A stretch of DNA of 64,000 bases from Pectinophora gossypiella (lineage: Eukaryota; Arthropoda; Insecta; Lepidoptera; Gelechiidae): assembly GCF_024362695.1 (NCBI RefSeq), contig NC_065406.1:3596001-3660000 (forward strand), written 5' to 3'. The notes beneath the pieces are model-generated. The model was not told the DNA's origin. It ran no database searches and saw nothing but the letters and a program-made list of their open reading frames with translations. Position numbers and translations under genes: made by a program. Of the stretch, positions 9,241-20,818 are shown in pieces; positions within the stretch are counted from its first letter, which is position 1, and every line of letters starts with the position of its first letter.

Positions 9241-11148
9241 AGGAGATATTTAATATTATATAAATATTGCGGAATAGTGGAGCATGGGAATACTAATGTA
9301 CGTATAAAAGTAAATACAAAGACAGATACACTTACGAGTATTTAAACTACATAATAATAATACACATATAATTGTTATAATAAATAAATATCAATACTTA
9401 AACTACTACATGGAGGAAAAGGAGTAGACAGATTATGAAGATGAAGAGGAAATAGAAGCAAGCGCCTTGATTTGCCATTTAAAGGACTCCAATGACGAAC
9501 TTGAAAGGACTCTTTTACATCTTGATCAGATGAATAGTATAATAAAGCGTTTCTGTGGCAACGTCTTGTATGGCTGTAAAGTCCAATACGGGAGCGGGAA
9601 TAGCGTCCGCACGACAGGCTTCAGCTGAGGGTTGTTAGATGGTGTAGATAGTGTGGTGTGGACCTAGACATAGGTAAATAATATTGTTCCTGATCATTAT
9701 GGTCCTGTGTGTAACCAGTTTGCTTGTCAAAAGTGTGCCGGTTTGATCCCCAAACACAAAAAGACGATTACAAAAAGAAAACAATCCAATACAATATCAT
9801 TAAATACCCTGAAAAGTAATCCCAATTTGTAAAAAAAGAAAAGCAAACCAGCCTAAGAAATAAAACAAAAATCCAACCCAAATCCTTCGATTTGTGAAAA
9901 AAGCTGTTTCAATTAAACTTGATTAACATGGCGTTGTTCAAATAAACCGTTTTTTGTTTCAGACTCAAAAATAAAGTTAAATTGGAATCGGACGAGAATT
10001 GCCGACCGAAGCGAGAAGGAATTGGTGAGTTTGTTTGATTTTATTAAATCCTAAGGATTCGTACAGACTAGGTGACTGTGACTGCTTGCGATAGGCTCAT
10101 GGACTGCATGAGTGTTTTACGTACTACCTACTCGCATCTGTTCGCAGGCACGTGCCAGCGCTGCTCACGTTTCTCTCTCTTTCTCTCCTTGGCATTTATT
10201 ATTCCCATCTGATAGTGGGGTCTGTCATGTCTCATGTCTGTATTTTTCTTCCACATCGCTCTATCGGACGTGTCGTTTTAAGAGACATTGCACAAGCACT
10301 GGTCGCGTTTATTTGTTTATAATGAAAAAGTAGATACTAGAATAGAGAATAGAAATCACTAAGTTTAAAGATGTATGTATATAGGTAATAGAGTGAAAAG
10401 CGATCTGAAAAAGTGAGTTGCGCTAAACATGCGCACCAAACCGTTACTTAACTGTTACACTAGTATAATACTAAAATAGAATAATTCTAAGATGTTCTTT
10501 ATAATGATATTGAGTTTAAGAAAGACCGGTTGTTTCAAAATCGATACTCTTAGACGGCGCTCAACCTTAACTCGAGTTTACTCCAGTAAGGCATGACGTC
10601 ATTAATTTCGTATTATTTTGTAGATAGATTATGCTGGACTCCAGCGAGTAAAGTCCTTAAGTCGAGGACGTAAAATTAAAATACCAAAATGCTCAGCTGA
10701 GGCCGAGTCGAATGGAGGAAGAGTTGAGTGAACATCTGAGAATACGCGTGTTACTGTATCTGCGCGCGTGCAGAGCGCGCGCTGCGCGTATATGCGGCGC
10801 GATCGCGACGCTGGCACCACCTTCGCTCAATGTGTACGAAGCCCTAGACTACATTTTAGCTTCGCCTAAATTTTCGTCGATTTTCACAACTCCCACTTGA
10901 CATTGCCAAGAAAATGGAAGCAAAAGCGGGAATGACGTCAAACTGCGTAATTTTCTGTAGCTAGCTTGTGTCTGCGCCGTTTTGCCGTCTGGAGTTGTGA
11001 TTTGATTTGACGGGATTACAGGTTATTCTATTTCTGGCACTGTGTTCGTGTACGTGTGAAAATGTTCGGATAGGATAGTCAGATTCAATCTTGAGTTTTT
11101 ATTTTATCAGTACTTACAACGAATCAAATCTTTTATTTTTTTATTTTA

Positions 11149-11275
11149 TTTAATTTGACGTAACTTATTGTATATTTGCCGCAAATTGCATTAACTACTT
11201 GGCCGGACAAATGGGGAGAGCTGAGTGCTGTCACCAGGTACAAAATTTAGGACAACAGGCCTGACGGTGCCCAGT
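11149..11275 (-). mobile_element. LINE-E 3' fragment, minus
   Basis: TTTGACGTAACTTATTGTAT, then GCATTAACTACTTGGCCGGA, ending at GGCCTGACGGTGCCCAGT. It is 5'-truncated and diverged. It lies directly beside the left end of the large palindrome. Confidence 0.6.
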
Positions 11276-11376
11276 CACAACGTATCAAAGATTATATTGG
11301 AAAGCTATCAAAGTTATTTTCGCTAATTGTATTTACATTTTACATTAAATGACAATGGGCACTTTTGTATGAAACT

Positions 11377-12481
11377 TGGTCCAAGAACCTCCACTGATGA
11401 GACTTATATGTAATGAAAGCTTATGCTTTCCCTATGATTCTGGCAAAGTTCTATCAGATTCTGTCCCGGGGTTCTTTTTTTACGGCCATGTTTGTCCTGG
11501 CTAAAAATGTGATAAAATACAGTGGGAGCTAAAATCGACTCAAGATTTGTTGCTGGATAACTAAGTCTACATAAATAATTATGTATCATGTTGTATATCA
11601 TTTTAAAGAGGATCTTTTCTAAAATCCGAAACATAAAAAAAAAAACAAAAAAAAAACTTTTTGTAAGCGAATTATAGTCAATTTATATCTGCAGCGCCAT
11701 TGTTTCTCGGTAGCTAAGTTCAAGTTTCATGCCTTTTACCCCTTCCAAAAGTATCTTACCGATTTTTTTAATATTGTTCCGGAATTTGATCTGAGTGATA
11801 ATAACAAGAAAAATAAATAAACACCTCTCCGATAGAGACCGGCTAAGGTATTGCCTATTGCAAGAAATCGTCATCATTAGCAAGTCATTACGGTATTGCA
11901 TATAAGCTTATCAGCAACTTGGAACTTGGTCCAAGAACCTCCACTGGTGAGACTTGCATGTAATGATAGCTTATACTTGTCCTATGATTCTGGCAAAGTT
12001 CTATCAAACTCTGTCCTAGGGTTTTTTTACGGCCATGTTTGTCCTGAGTGTACAGTAGTGGACTGCAAAATCACCTCAGGATTTGTTGTCGAAAAACTAT
12101 TTAACTAAGTCTATATACATAATTATATATCATAATGTATATCAATTTTAAAGGGGAAGGTTATCAGAATCAGAAACACAAATAAAAAAAAATGCATTAT
12201 GTAAACGACTTTTAGCCAACTCACGTCCGTAGCACCATTTTTCTCAGCAGCTACGTACGAGTTTCGCGCCTTCCAACCTTTCCAAAGAAGCCCAATCATT
12301 TTTTCCTTCTTCTGATATTGCATTCTTAACCTGACAAGTGACAACAAAGAAAAAAAAAATAAGAAGAAATAAAATAGATACCATTCCGATAGAGGCCGCG
12401 TAAGCTATGGACCTATTGAAAGATAACGTACTCAAAGGCTAGTCATTATAATCCAACAGACGTAACATGATTAGAATGCGG
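11377..12481. repeat. Left arm of a 2.5-kb palindrome
   Basis: This 1.1-kb arm is repeated in inverted orientation at 12828-13919, with a few percent substitutions and small indels by eye; the loop is 346 bp. The arm itself consists of two diverged tandem units. Unit 1 starts at about 11377 and unit 2 at about 11930, each opening with TTGGTCCAAGAACCTCCACT and containing GATTCTGGCAAAGTTCTATC and ACGGCCATGTTTGTCCTG. Transcription through both arms would give a long double-stranded RNA. Class unknown: foldback transposon, segmental inverted duplication and hairpin-RNA locus are all possible. Confidence 0.85.
12244..12420 (-). pseudogene. Broken left-arm copy of the small peptide frame
   Basis: The minus strand reads IAYAASIGMVSILFLLIFFF, then VVTCQVKNAISEEGKND and ends RSC-stop. 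Compared with the right arm, the start codon is ATA, the hydrophobic core is lengthened by an insertion of T/A-rich codons, and CGA has become TGA. The body between is unchanged at most positions. Confidence 0.35.
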
Positions 12482-12827
12482 CGGGACGGAAATGTAGTAC
12501 ATCGCCTTATGCGAAAGAGACGAAATATGTGTCTCTTTAACACTAACAGCATACAGCTTAGTACGAGAGAAACAAGAAATAAGTCATTCTAATCAAGATG
12601 CAATACAATGACTCTATTGTATACAAAAGAAACACATTTATTAAACAAGTTCAGGCAATAACTGGTGCAAAAGGCGGCTATATTGCCAAGGTAGCAATTA
12701 CTACCAGGCAACCTTACGTTTACGATACGTTTGTTGTACCATTCGGCATTGTTTATAAGACAAGATATAAGCCTGGATTAATAAAACAAGATTGTGGTGA
12801 AAGAAAACATACTACATTTGCGTCCTC
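12482..12827. other. Loop of the palindrome
   Basis: Contains AAAGAGACGAAATATGTGTC and a minus-oriented LINE-I tail (GGCGGCTATATTGCCAAGGT, then ACTACCAGGCAACCTTACG) at about 12620-12720. The apparent 90-codon open frame over it is LINE-I UTR read by chance. Confidence 0.55.
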
Positions 12828-13919
12828 CCGCATTCTAATCATGTTACGTCTGTTGGATTATAATGACTAGCCTTTGAGTACGTTATCTTGCAATAGGTCC
12901 ATGGCTTACGCGGCCTCTATCGGAATGGTATCTATTTTATGTCTTGTTGTTGTCACTTGTCAGGTTAAGAATGCAATATCAGAAGAAGGAAAAAATGATT
13001 GGGCTTCTTTGGAAAGGTTGGAAGGCGCGAAACTCGTACGTAGCTGCCGAGAAAAATGGTGCTACGGACGTGAGTTGGCTAAAAGTCGTTTACATACTTA
13101 ATGCATTTTTTTTTTATTTGTGTTTCTGATTTTGATAACCTTCCCCTTTAAAATTGATATACATTATGATATATAATTATGTATATAGACTTAGTTAAAT
13201 AGTTTTTCGACAACAAATCCTGAGGTGATTTTGCAGTCCACTACTGTACACTCAGGACAAACATGGCCGTAAAAAAACCCTAGGACAGAGTTTGATAGAA
13301 CTTTGCCAGAATCAAAGGACAAGTATAAGCTCTCAGTACATGCAAGTCTCACCAGTGGAGGTTCTTGGACCAAGTTCCAAGTTGCTGATAAGCTTATATG
13401 CAATACCGTAATGACTTGCTAATGATGACGATTTCTTGCAATAGGCAATAGCTTAACCGGTCTCTATCGGAGAGGTGTTTATTTATTTTTCTTGTTATTA
13501 TCACTCAGATCAAATTCCGGAACAATATAAAAAAATCGGTAAGATACTTTTGGAAGGGGCAAAAGGCATGAAACTTGAACTTAGCTACCGAGAAACAATG
13601 GCGCTGCAGATATAAATTGACTATAATTCGCTTACAAAAAGATTTTTTTTTGTTTTTTTTTATGTTTCGGATTTTGGAAAAGATCCTCTTTAAAATGATA
13701 TACAATATGATACATAATTATTTATGTAGACTTAGTTATCCAGCAACAAATCTTGAGCCGATTTTAGCTCCCACTGTATTTTATCACATTTTTAGCCAGG
13801 ACAAACATGGCCGTAAAAAAAGAACCCCGGGACAGAATCTGATAGAACTTTGCCAGATTCATAGAGAAAGCATAAGCTTTCATTACATATAAGTCTCATC
13901 AGTGGAGGTTCTTGGACCA
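12828..13919. repeat. Right arm of the palindrome
   Basis: Inverted copy of 11377-12481, starting CCGCATTCTAATCATGTTAC and ending AGTGGAGGTTCTTGGACCA. Unit 2 comes first here, then unit 1. This arm keeps the intact version of the small signal-peptide-like frame (12901-13101). It also keeps an open downstream segment after TTTTGCAG (about 13239-13413) with the residues TQDKHGRKKTLGQSLIELCQ. Confidence 0.85.
12901..13101 (+). CDS. Possible small secreted peptide in palindrome unit 2
   Basis: A 66-residue frame from ATG: MAYAASIGMVSILCLVVVTC, then QVKNAISEEGKNDWASLERL and a C-terminus with RSCREKWCYGREL. The first 20 residues look like a signal peptide (hydrophobic core ILCLVVV, possible cleavage after TCQ), followed by a charged, cysteine-poor body. 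A strong-looking donor, GGAC|GTGAGT, lies inside the frame near its end and TTTTGCAG lies downstream, so it may be the first exon of a two-exon gene. The left-arm copy (minus, 12244-12420) has ATA for ATG and a TGA after RSC, so that copy is broken. I do not recognise the family, and a chance frame within a repeat remains possible. Confidence 0.25.
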   Translation: MAYAASIGMVSILCLVVVTCQVKNAISEEGKNDWASLERLEGAKLVRSCREKWCYGRELAKSRLHT

Positions 13920-13998
13920 GATTCGCCCATTCTCCTTTCAGAATAAAGTATTAATAAACATGAAAATCATTAAGTTATAAGTAATTCTGACCAAGACA

Positions 13999-14285
13999 AC
14001 CTCCGGCCAAGTACTTAATGCCATTTGCGACAAATCTACAATAAAAGCCACGTCAAGAAGACCACGGACACCTCTTCTGTCCTATGGGTACCTTACCCAG
14101 TAATGGGTTCAAGTAAGTTAATTTGTTTACATTGGCCGAGCAGACACTGTTAGGTTAGAGTGTCTACGAGTGGGCTCCGGCACCATATACGTCTTCCAAA
14201 ACCCCAGGATTCTATAGTATCGAGATATGAAACTATCTAATGCCATTTGTGGCAAATCTACAATAAGTCACGCCAAAGAAATATA
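13999..14285 (+). mobile_element. Two LINE-E 3' fragments in tandem
   Basis: GGCCAAGTACTTAATGCCAT...CTACAATAAAAGCCACGTCAA at 14005-14058 and TCTAATGCCATTTGTGGCAA...TAAGTCACGCCAAAG at 14218-14280. Both are the last 60 bp or so of LINE-E with little poly(A) left, so they are old, very short 5'-truncated insertions. Confidence 0.5.
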
Positions 14286-14324
14286 GAAGTTACTATATAA
14301 GATACTCGTACACAGGTATACAGG

Positions 14325-14675
14325 CGAAGGACGTAATATACGATCCCGACGACCCGATCACTCTAGCCATAGAGGCAGCCAATCAGCTCGCGACACCAAA
14401 CACTTCAGGTCCCCGATACCGACCCCGCCGGCGTGGTCGACGATTTCCCTCATTCAGCGCTTATCGCTATCGACCCACTAGGGTCGATTAATTCTTTCAA
14501 ATATTTTTTCTCTCAGACGACGCCCTGAGCCGAGGTTCGCGCCCAACTGGGCACCCTCAGGCCTGTTGTCTTAAACGTTGTACCGGGTGAGAGCCTTCAG
14601 CGCTCCCCATTTGTCCGGCCAAGTAGTTAATGCCATCTGCGGCAAATCTACAATAAGTCACGTCAAAAAAAAAAA
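14325..14675 (+). mobile_element. LINE-E copy with C-terminal coding part and poly(A)
   Basis: The longest LINE-E copy in the window. The frame reads AKDVIYDPDDPITLAIEAAN, then QLATPNTSGPRYRPRRRGRR, then FPSFSAYRYRPTRVD and a stop. The 3' UTR follows, ending GTCACGTC plus an A run. It is flanked by AGGTATACAGG at 14314-14324 and 14675-14685, a target duplication of 10-11 bp. It is the best reference copy for the family here. Confidence 0.78.
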
Positions 14676-14806
14676 GGTATACAGGTTGTTAGTGACATCG
14701 TACCGAATACTGAGGGGGATGATTACATGATGATGATACGTGCTCATTACGACGAGTCGCTGTGTGGATATTAATATAACGTAGTTTATCCTTTAGTAGT
14801 TACACG

Positions 14807-15171
14807 AAACTATGGTCGCTCAGCGGGCAATGGAGAGAGCTATGCTCGGTATTTCCCTGCTCGATCGAATCAGAAATGAGGAGATCCGCAGGAGAACTAA
14901 AGTCACCGACATAGCTCGGAGAATTGTAAAGCTAAAGTGGCAGTGGGCAGGAGACATAGCGAGGAGAACCGATGGCCGATGAGGCGGAAAGGTTCTGGAG
15001 TGGCGACCACGTGTCGGACGACGCTCAGTGGGTAGGCCCGCTACAAGGTGGATCGACGATCTGGTGAAGGTCGCGGGAAGCCGCTGGATGCGGGCAGCGC
15101 AAGACCGATCGTCGTGGAGATCCTTGGGGGAGGCCTATGCCCAGCAGTGGGCGTCATACGGCTGATGATGA
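14807..15171 (+). mobile_element. Retrotransposon reverse transcriptase C-terminus (LINE-3T)
   Basis: The frame reads VAQRAMERAMLGISLLDRIR, then NEEIRRRTKVTDIARRIVKL, KWQWAGDIARRTDGR, a TGA where the family has W, then GGKVLEWRPRVGRRSVGRPA and SLGEAYAQQWASYG. It ends in CTGATGATGATGATGG. This is the C-terminal region of RTE-like reverse transcriptases common in moths. It is 5'-truncated and carries a nonsense codon. A rearranged copy lies at 54.2-54.7 kb. Confidence 0.8.
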
Positions 15172-15339
15172 TGATGGTCATATCTACATGTAATGCCATA
15201 TTTAATTATAATATATACGTCTGATATAAATGGGTATATGTATGTATGTATTTATATTTATATATTTCTATTTTATTTTCATTTATTTATTTTACTTTTA
15301 TTTGTTTTTTTATTTATAGTATTTATTATTTTATACAAG

Positions 15340-15490
15340 ATGATGCACTGTCCCGCACCAAATTGTAATAATGTTTCCTATCCACTGGTTGCCTGGAAGA
15401 AATTGCTGCTTATCAATAAGGCCGCCAGATTGTACTGTATCTATCATCATCTGTGTTAATTTGTTTTGTATGTTGTGTGCAATAAAGTAT
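15340..15490 (+). mobile_element. LINE-I 3' tail, plus
   Basis: GGTTGCCTGGAAGAAATTGC, then TGCTTATCAATAAGGCCGCC, ending GTGCAATAAAGTATATTTGA. It is the plus-oriented counterpart of the tails at 6.1 and 9.0 kb and contains the element's own AATAAA. Confidence 0.6.
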
Positions 15491-15502
15491 ATTTGATTCG
15501 AT

Positions 15503-15705
15503 TATGATTCAAACCATGATTCTAAGTTAATATCAAGTGGAATTTTTCGTCGCAAAATTCATGAAAATTTTGGTGATTTTTTAAATTAAGTAAGTACTTA
15601 CAGTTCTATACTTTTGCGACGGAAAATTCTACTTGTTATCAACTCAGAATCGTGGTCTGAATCATCCCTCAAAGTTTTCGTTACGATGTCACTAACACCC
15701 GGTTT
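15503..15705. mobile_element. Foldback MITE (MITE-G)
   Basis: Inverted arms: CCATGATTCTAAGTTAATAT, CAAGTGGAATTTTTCGTCGC on the left; GCGACGGAAAATTCTACTTG, TCAACTCAGAATCGTGGTCT and GTTACGATGTCACTAACACC on the right. Other copies: about 20198-20508, 20539-20758 and 50245-50625, with fragments near 14683, 49190 and 60160. Confidence 0.65.
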
Positions 15706-16095
15706 ACCCTGTTTACATCATTAGTTACCTTATTACTTATTAAAGTAACTAACGATGTAGTAATAGGTAATAAAACTGATCCAACCGATACATCGACCTT
15801 GGCAAAGTATTACAATTAACTGTTAACATTATTAAGGTGTCCATATTTTCAACTTTCCGAGCATTAGGCTTGACGCAGGCGCCCGGGACTCTCATTTAGT
15901 TAAACAGTGTTAATTAATATTTATTTCTTTCAACAGCGCTCGTTATAAACTGCAGTTTTTAACGTGCTTTTTTTGCTGGACTTAGAGCGAATACAAACAT
16001 AAGCATAGAAAGCGTTCAGATACCTTTCATTTTATTTATTTCATGGATCATTTACACCTAAGCCATTGTTCACATTAGTTATAGGGCATGTTCTG

Positions 16096-16430
16096 CCGGG
16101 AGCCGTGATAGCCCATTTGTTAGAACACTTGCCTCTCGCTTTAAGGTCGCAGGTTCGAATCCAGCGCACGCCTAAAGCAATGATTGTCGAGTTTGTTTAC
16201 GAATTCATGTTTGGATCATAAATGATTATCACGTGCTCAGCGGTGAAGGAAAACATCGTGAGGAAACCTACATTCCCGAGAACTGCATTTTCGGGTGACC
16301 TAACCTGTATTGGACTGGTTTGTAAGGTCAGACAGGCAGTCAGTTCTGTAAAAAACCGGACCTGTCAAATCTTCAGGTTAGGTAAGCGGACCCTGTAAAA
16401 AACGGGATAATGCTAGGGAGATGATGAGCG
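16096..16430 (+). mobile_element. SINE-B copy
   Basis: tRNA-like head TAGCCCATTTGTTAGAACAC and AGGTCGCAGGTTCGAATCC, body AATGATTATCACGTGCTCAG, tail CTAGGGAGATGATGAGC. Flanking GCTCTTTATAAACTGCTGCT resembles 15948-15970 text, showing that surrounding host sequence is itself duplicated. Confidence 0.7.
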
Positions 16431-16869
16431 CTCTTTATAAACTGCTGCTTTTTTGCTGAACTTAGAGCGAATACAAACATAGAAAGCGTTCAGCTGCCTT
16501 CCATTTTATCTTTCCTTTTGCCCGTATTCGTAATATTCATAATTACCTAGTTATTAAAGCAAATGTAAATTGTTACTGGCAATAAATTTATTTTATCTTA
16601 TTCTTACAGCTAAGAACAATGTACACATTAGTTATAGGGCATGTCCTATGATGCTAAAAGCAACAAGGATTGTTTTCCATTCTAAGGCAATTGTCACATG
16701 ACGCAGATTTTGTAGCGATGATGCGCCGCTCGATGAGATTGTGTCACCTTTTCTTTGACATCTCAGGACTTCGTATTGAAAGTGACTATTTGTTGGCTTC
16801 TGATTGTTTGTAGCTCTCCGTATGTATACTCGCTACAAACTGGTATTTTTAATGTGTTTTTTGTTTCAG

Positions 16870-16933
16870 AGAATACTGAGTTGCCGCCGCCAAGAGCCGC
16901 CGTTGAAAAACCATTTTTATTGTCCGATGGCAG
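16870..16933 (+). CDS. Arrestin, linker exon before the C domain
   Basis: After TTTTTTGTTTCAG the exon completes a split codon and reads NTELPPPRAAVEKPFLLSDG, ending in AG|GTGAGA (phase 2). It corresponds to the arrestin segment ...PSA.V.K.FLLS.G that leads into the C domain. Only 64 nt long, with phases 1 in and 2 out matching exons on both sides. The proline-rich start continues the linker begun in the previous exon. It lies after an unusually large intron. Confidence 0.85.
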
Positions 16934-17067
16934 GTGAGAATCGCTACCGATAATATATTGAACTGTTCGCAGATAAAACTGATAAAACATTAACGTCGAA
17001 ATGGCGGGACCAATGGGAAGTAGTTTTAGAAAGTATTGGATAGGTATTAAATATGTATGTAGCAATT

Positions 17068-17398
17068 GGTGCTGATTTCTGCAGACACCGTCTAATTTTA
17101 TTTTAAGTTATATCCGTAATCGACAGGCATAAAATTTATGGAACACACGTCAATTTAAGGCAATTCAAAATTCAATTTTAAAAACCCTCCCAAATTTTTA
17201 TATTGGCTAATAATCCAACAGAATTAAGCTGACACGTCAAATGAGTTGCATACCAGCGAGATGCCTATTTTATACGCCCGGGTATTCATTCATTTTAAAG
17301 TTAACAGTAGTCAAACTCTGTCTTTTTCCTTTTAGGCAGATAAAAAAATAACGGGTATAACTTAAAATAAAATTAGGTGTCTGCAGGAATCGGGACCA
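17068..17398. mobile_element. Foldback MITE-C
   Basis: Left end TTTCTGCAGACACCGTCTAA followed by TTTTATTTTAAGTTATATCC. Right end GGGTATAACTTAAAATAAAA then TTAGGTGTCTGCAGGAATC. Central GCCCGGGTATTCATTC. Part of the left arm is lost relative to the 52.3-kb copy. Confidence 0.65.
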
Positions 17399-19114
17399 TT
17401 ATCTAGCTTCGGTTCGCCGTTTTGTCTGGTCCACAGTTTAACATATCTATTGAATGTGGAAGGTACTAGATTTTTTAGTTTAGGTACCAAATAGTACTGG
17501 ATGGGTACTATATCTAACGACATGCGATTTCAACATCAAGCAATTGGTCCCGCCATTTTGATGCTAATAATATGATGAAGCCCGACTTTTCCTCTGGGTT
17601 TTGTTAAAAAAGTAATAGTCCTTGACACTGGTGAATAACTCAGAATAATAATGAAATCGTGAAATTAACGTTTAATAACACTTTCGGAGAGTTTCGGAGA
17701 CGATTTTCTCGCCTAACCTCTCAAAATGGAAATTTTCTATCTCGGTAATTTCGTACCAACAACCAGGATAATCTAAAAGAAATGCTTTGAAAACACTTTC
17801 TGAAAAGATGGATTGATTTATTATGTAAAATTTCCAATTAAGGAAGTGGGAATTTTGAGACCGCCCTTATGGAGTAGGCCGCGCGGGGTTGTTATAATGT
17901 TTGGGCATACCTGAACAGTCCACACAAAAACTTATTCTTTACTCGTGCGAGCGAGATAGGTAGTCCGCGCGCACTCTTTACCAGCTTGATACCCTAGACG
18001 GGGTGAAGTCAGCGGTCGATACTAATTGGTGCGGGGCGCAAAGTTACCGATCTATACTCAGTATTATTCTTTATCTATGATATAGAGGTGTATTGAGTCA
18101 TGGTAGCTCAGTTTTAAGAACGCTTGACTCTCACAGTAAGGTCGCAAGTTCGAATCCCAGCACTTAAACTAATGATTGAATGATTATCATGTGCTCAGCG
18201 GCCTGAGAAATGTGTTTTGGAGGTAAGTATGTGACCTGTCCATCTTAGGATTTCGTCAAGATTGGCTGCAAGTTGTCTTCTGGTTATTTTGTGGTTCTGC
18301 ACATCCTATTAGGTTTACGGGCGTGATTGTTATAAGTTTATTTCAAATGCTGACCCTACAAAGGTATCACACGCGCTGTCGTGGTCTTTTATAATTGATT
18401 TCTCTTTTATTTCACCTTTGTTATCGAGGTCCCGGCATTTCCCGCTAGAGATGAAAACTACATTATTGTTCTACGCAACAAAGCTGGAATTTAATGAAAA
18501 TGCTTTGAAAATAGAAAATTCCGTGTCGAGAAAAGGTTACGGTTATTCTTAAAGGTTATTCTTGCGTTACACGTCTGTTTCATAGAAATGGATCAGGGGT
18601 CTAAAAGGCCACATTGAAGCAATTCATCTAGGAAAGCAATATTGCTATTTGACATTTCTTTCTCACTTACTTTTATATGCGCAAATGTCAAATTGCAATA
18701 TTCAATGAATCAATCATATATGTATTGCCTTTTAGATGAATTTCTTCGATGTGGCATTTTATTTTCCCCCTGCCCCCACCCCTGGTTTTGTTATACCATA
18801 CCCCGGACACTTCATACAAACAACCTCGTTTTACACTAGCTATTACATTACATTTTTGGCCTTTTACCATAGAATAAAGAGTAATAACTACGTATAGAAT
18901 GGTAACTCTTTCCTCCCCCCCAGCGTTTGAGCTACGTTTACCCCAACTCGAATATAGTTTAGTCTCGAATCTCACGATTCAAGGTTACGCGCGGATCGTT
19001 ATTTTTATGTTGGATCAGTTAATTTTTAAAAATCGTTCGAATTTTGAAATTGGACGTCGACGTTCTTTTGTCTGATTCGAATATTTGATGTTATAGTAAT
19101 TTCCCGCGCTGTTC

Positions 19115-19435
19115 TTCTTCTCTCGTGTGATAAGGTGGATTACCAACCCCATCAACCCTGGTGTCAGGGTTATTATTGAGCTGCCAAAGGCCCCTGACAT
19201 GACTCATGTAACGATTACTTACATCACTAAGTAGTAACTGGGACCAACGGCTTAACGGGTCTTCCGAAGAACGGATCATCTTACTTTCGGACAATAAGGT
19301 GATCAGTCTGCAATGTCTAATCAAACTAAGGATCACAAAGAAATTTTTGTGATATTTCCCCACCGGAATTGGAACCCGAGACTTCCGGATCGTGAGCCTA
19401 ACGCTCAACCACTGGACTACGGATGCCCGCGATCT
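19115..19435 (-). mobile_element. SINE-A copy, minus
   Basis: Starts with the reversed tail TTCTTCTTCTCTCGTGTGAT and contains AACCCTGGTGTCAGGGTTAT, GGGACCAACGGCTTAACGGG and, at the far end, the head as CCACTGGACTACGGATGCC. The reversed B box reads GGAATTGGAACCC. Confidence 0.7.
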
Positions 19436-20818
19436 AAATAAATATGAACTGATGATTATAAAAGCTTCTTTAGTAAGTAATACTACGTACCTAAGTAAGT
19501 AATGACGGCTAAATTAGGTATTGTAATTGGCAGCCCGCAGACATCACACACACAGATGCGCGTGTACGATAACGTCAATGTGTAGTGTCTGTGTAAAACG
19601 AGGTGTTTTTTTATTGTTTGAAGTGTCGAGGGTGTGCTAAAATGTAAGTCTGTTGTTCACGCCGCGACTTGTTCTGAGTGAGGCCCTTTTAATTCCAGAA
19701 CGTGCACCACCGCCTTCAATCATTTCGACGAACATAATTTTTCCCTTTTTGTTATTGTTTTGTTAAAATTTTAAATTATGTTGTGTGTGGCGTCCTTTTA
19801 TAATAAACAATTTATATTCTATTCTATTCTAAGTCGCTTTACGATTAAATTCCACTTCCATTCCACACAAGTTGCTTTAGCCAGACAGCTTATATGCTGA
19901 ACCAACAGCAACTTCCAATATTTGATCCAATACGTGCCTAGAACATCAAACGGCTATAGCAAACACGTACTGCGCTCATATGCAGTCGATCGACTGCAAA
20001 TCAACAACAGAAGTGCATTGCTTTATATTTACATGCTTTATGAATGTGGAGGAAGCAAGAGAAGTGTGTCAGGATCGAAGCAAATGGAATTCTATAGTCT
20101 CTACTTACCCCGGTGGGAAATAGGCGTGAGTTTATGTACTATGTATGTATGTTAAATGCTTTATAGTCAAAGAGAGGCGTTGGCCATACATACATTCAGG
20201 CTGTTAGTGACATCGTAACGAAAACTTTGGGAGATTATTCAGACCATGATTCTAAATTGATATCAAGTGGAATTTTCCGTCGCAAAATTCATGTTTGTTT
20301 TGTTTTTGAAATTATTTTCAATACTTTACTTTTGCAATAGAAAATTCCTCTCGATATTAACTCGCACTTTCGTATTCGTTACGTACTTTCGTGAAAATAA
20401 ATAAACTGATGTTCTTGAATTTTCTGACAGGAAGTTCCACTTGATATCAACTCAGAATCATGGTCTTAATCATTACCCTCAGTATTCGTTACGGTGTCAC
20501 TGACACCCATACTACTTGTATGGCTACCCGTACATACTTATACGGAGTGTAAGTGACATCGTAAAGAATACTGAGGAGAATGATTCAGCTCATTTTTCTG
20601 AGTCAATATAAAGTAGAATTTTCCGTCGCAAGATTCATGATATTTTTGTGTTTTTTTTTGTTACGTCATAACGAAAACTTTAAGGGATGATTCAGTCCAT
20701 GATTCTGAATTGATATTAAGTGAAATTTTCCGTTGCAAAAGTATGAAAATGAAAAAAATACCACAATTATTCATATTTTTTTTATATTATATTCTATAAT
20801 GTAAAATTTATTCCCCAG

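Larger units (their letters stand above)
3989..16869 (+). other. Arrestin intron (12.9 kb), repeat-filled
   Basis: The phases of the flanking exons (1 out, 1 in) need no extra exon here, and none was recognised. The contents are SINEs, MITEs, LINE tails and the 2.5-kb palindrome, all listed separately. Stretches without a recognised element include roughly 6270-7040, 8290-8975, 9240-11145 and 15710-16095. Confidence 0.65.
16934..20818 (+). other. Arrestin intron (3.9 kb)
   Basis: Contains MITE-C (17068-17398), a SINE-B fragment (about 18097-18260), a foldback repeat at 18601-18775 related to 3718-3806, a minus SINE-A (19115-19435), a minus-strand relative of the 4.1-kb tails (plus-oriented, 20038-20152) and two MITE-G copies (20198-20508, 20539-20758). 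Nothing was recognised at 17400-18090 and 19440-20030. Confidence 0.65.

Noticed and set aside
9963..10024. Candidate arrestin exon with good splice sites (TTTGTTTCAG ... ATTG|GTGAGT)
   Set aside because: Its 62-nt length breaks the phase between the neighbouring exons, and the residues do not match arrestin; the needed strand is fully supplied by exon 3863-3988.
11896..12108. 70-residue frame conserved in both palindrome arms (also 13191-13403, minus)
   Set aside because: It is antisense to the more coding-like TQDKHGRKK frame, and being conserved between arms is expected from recent duplication alone.
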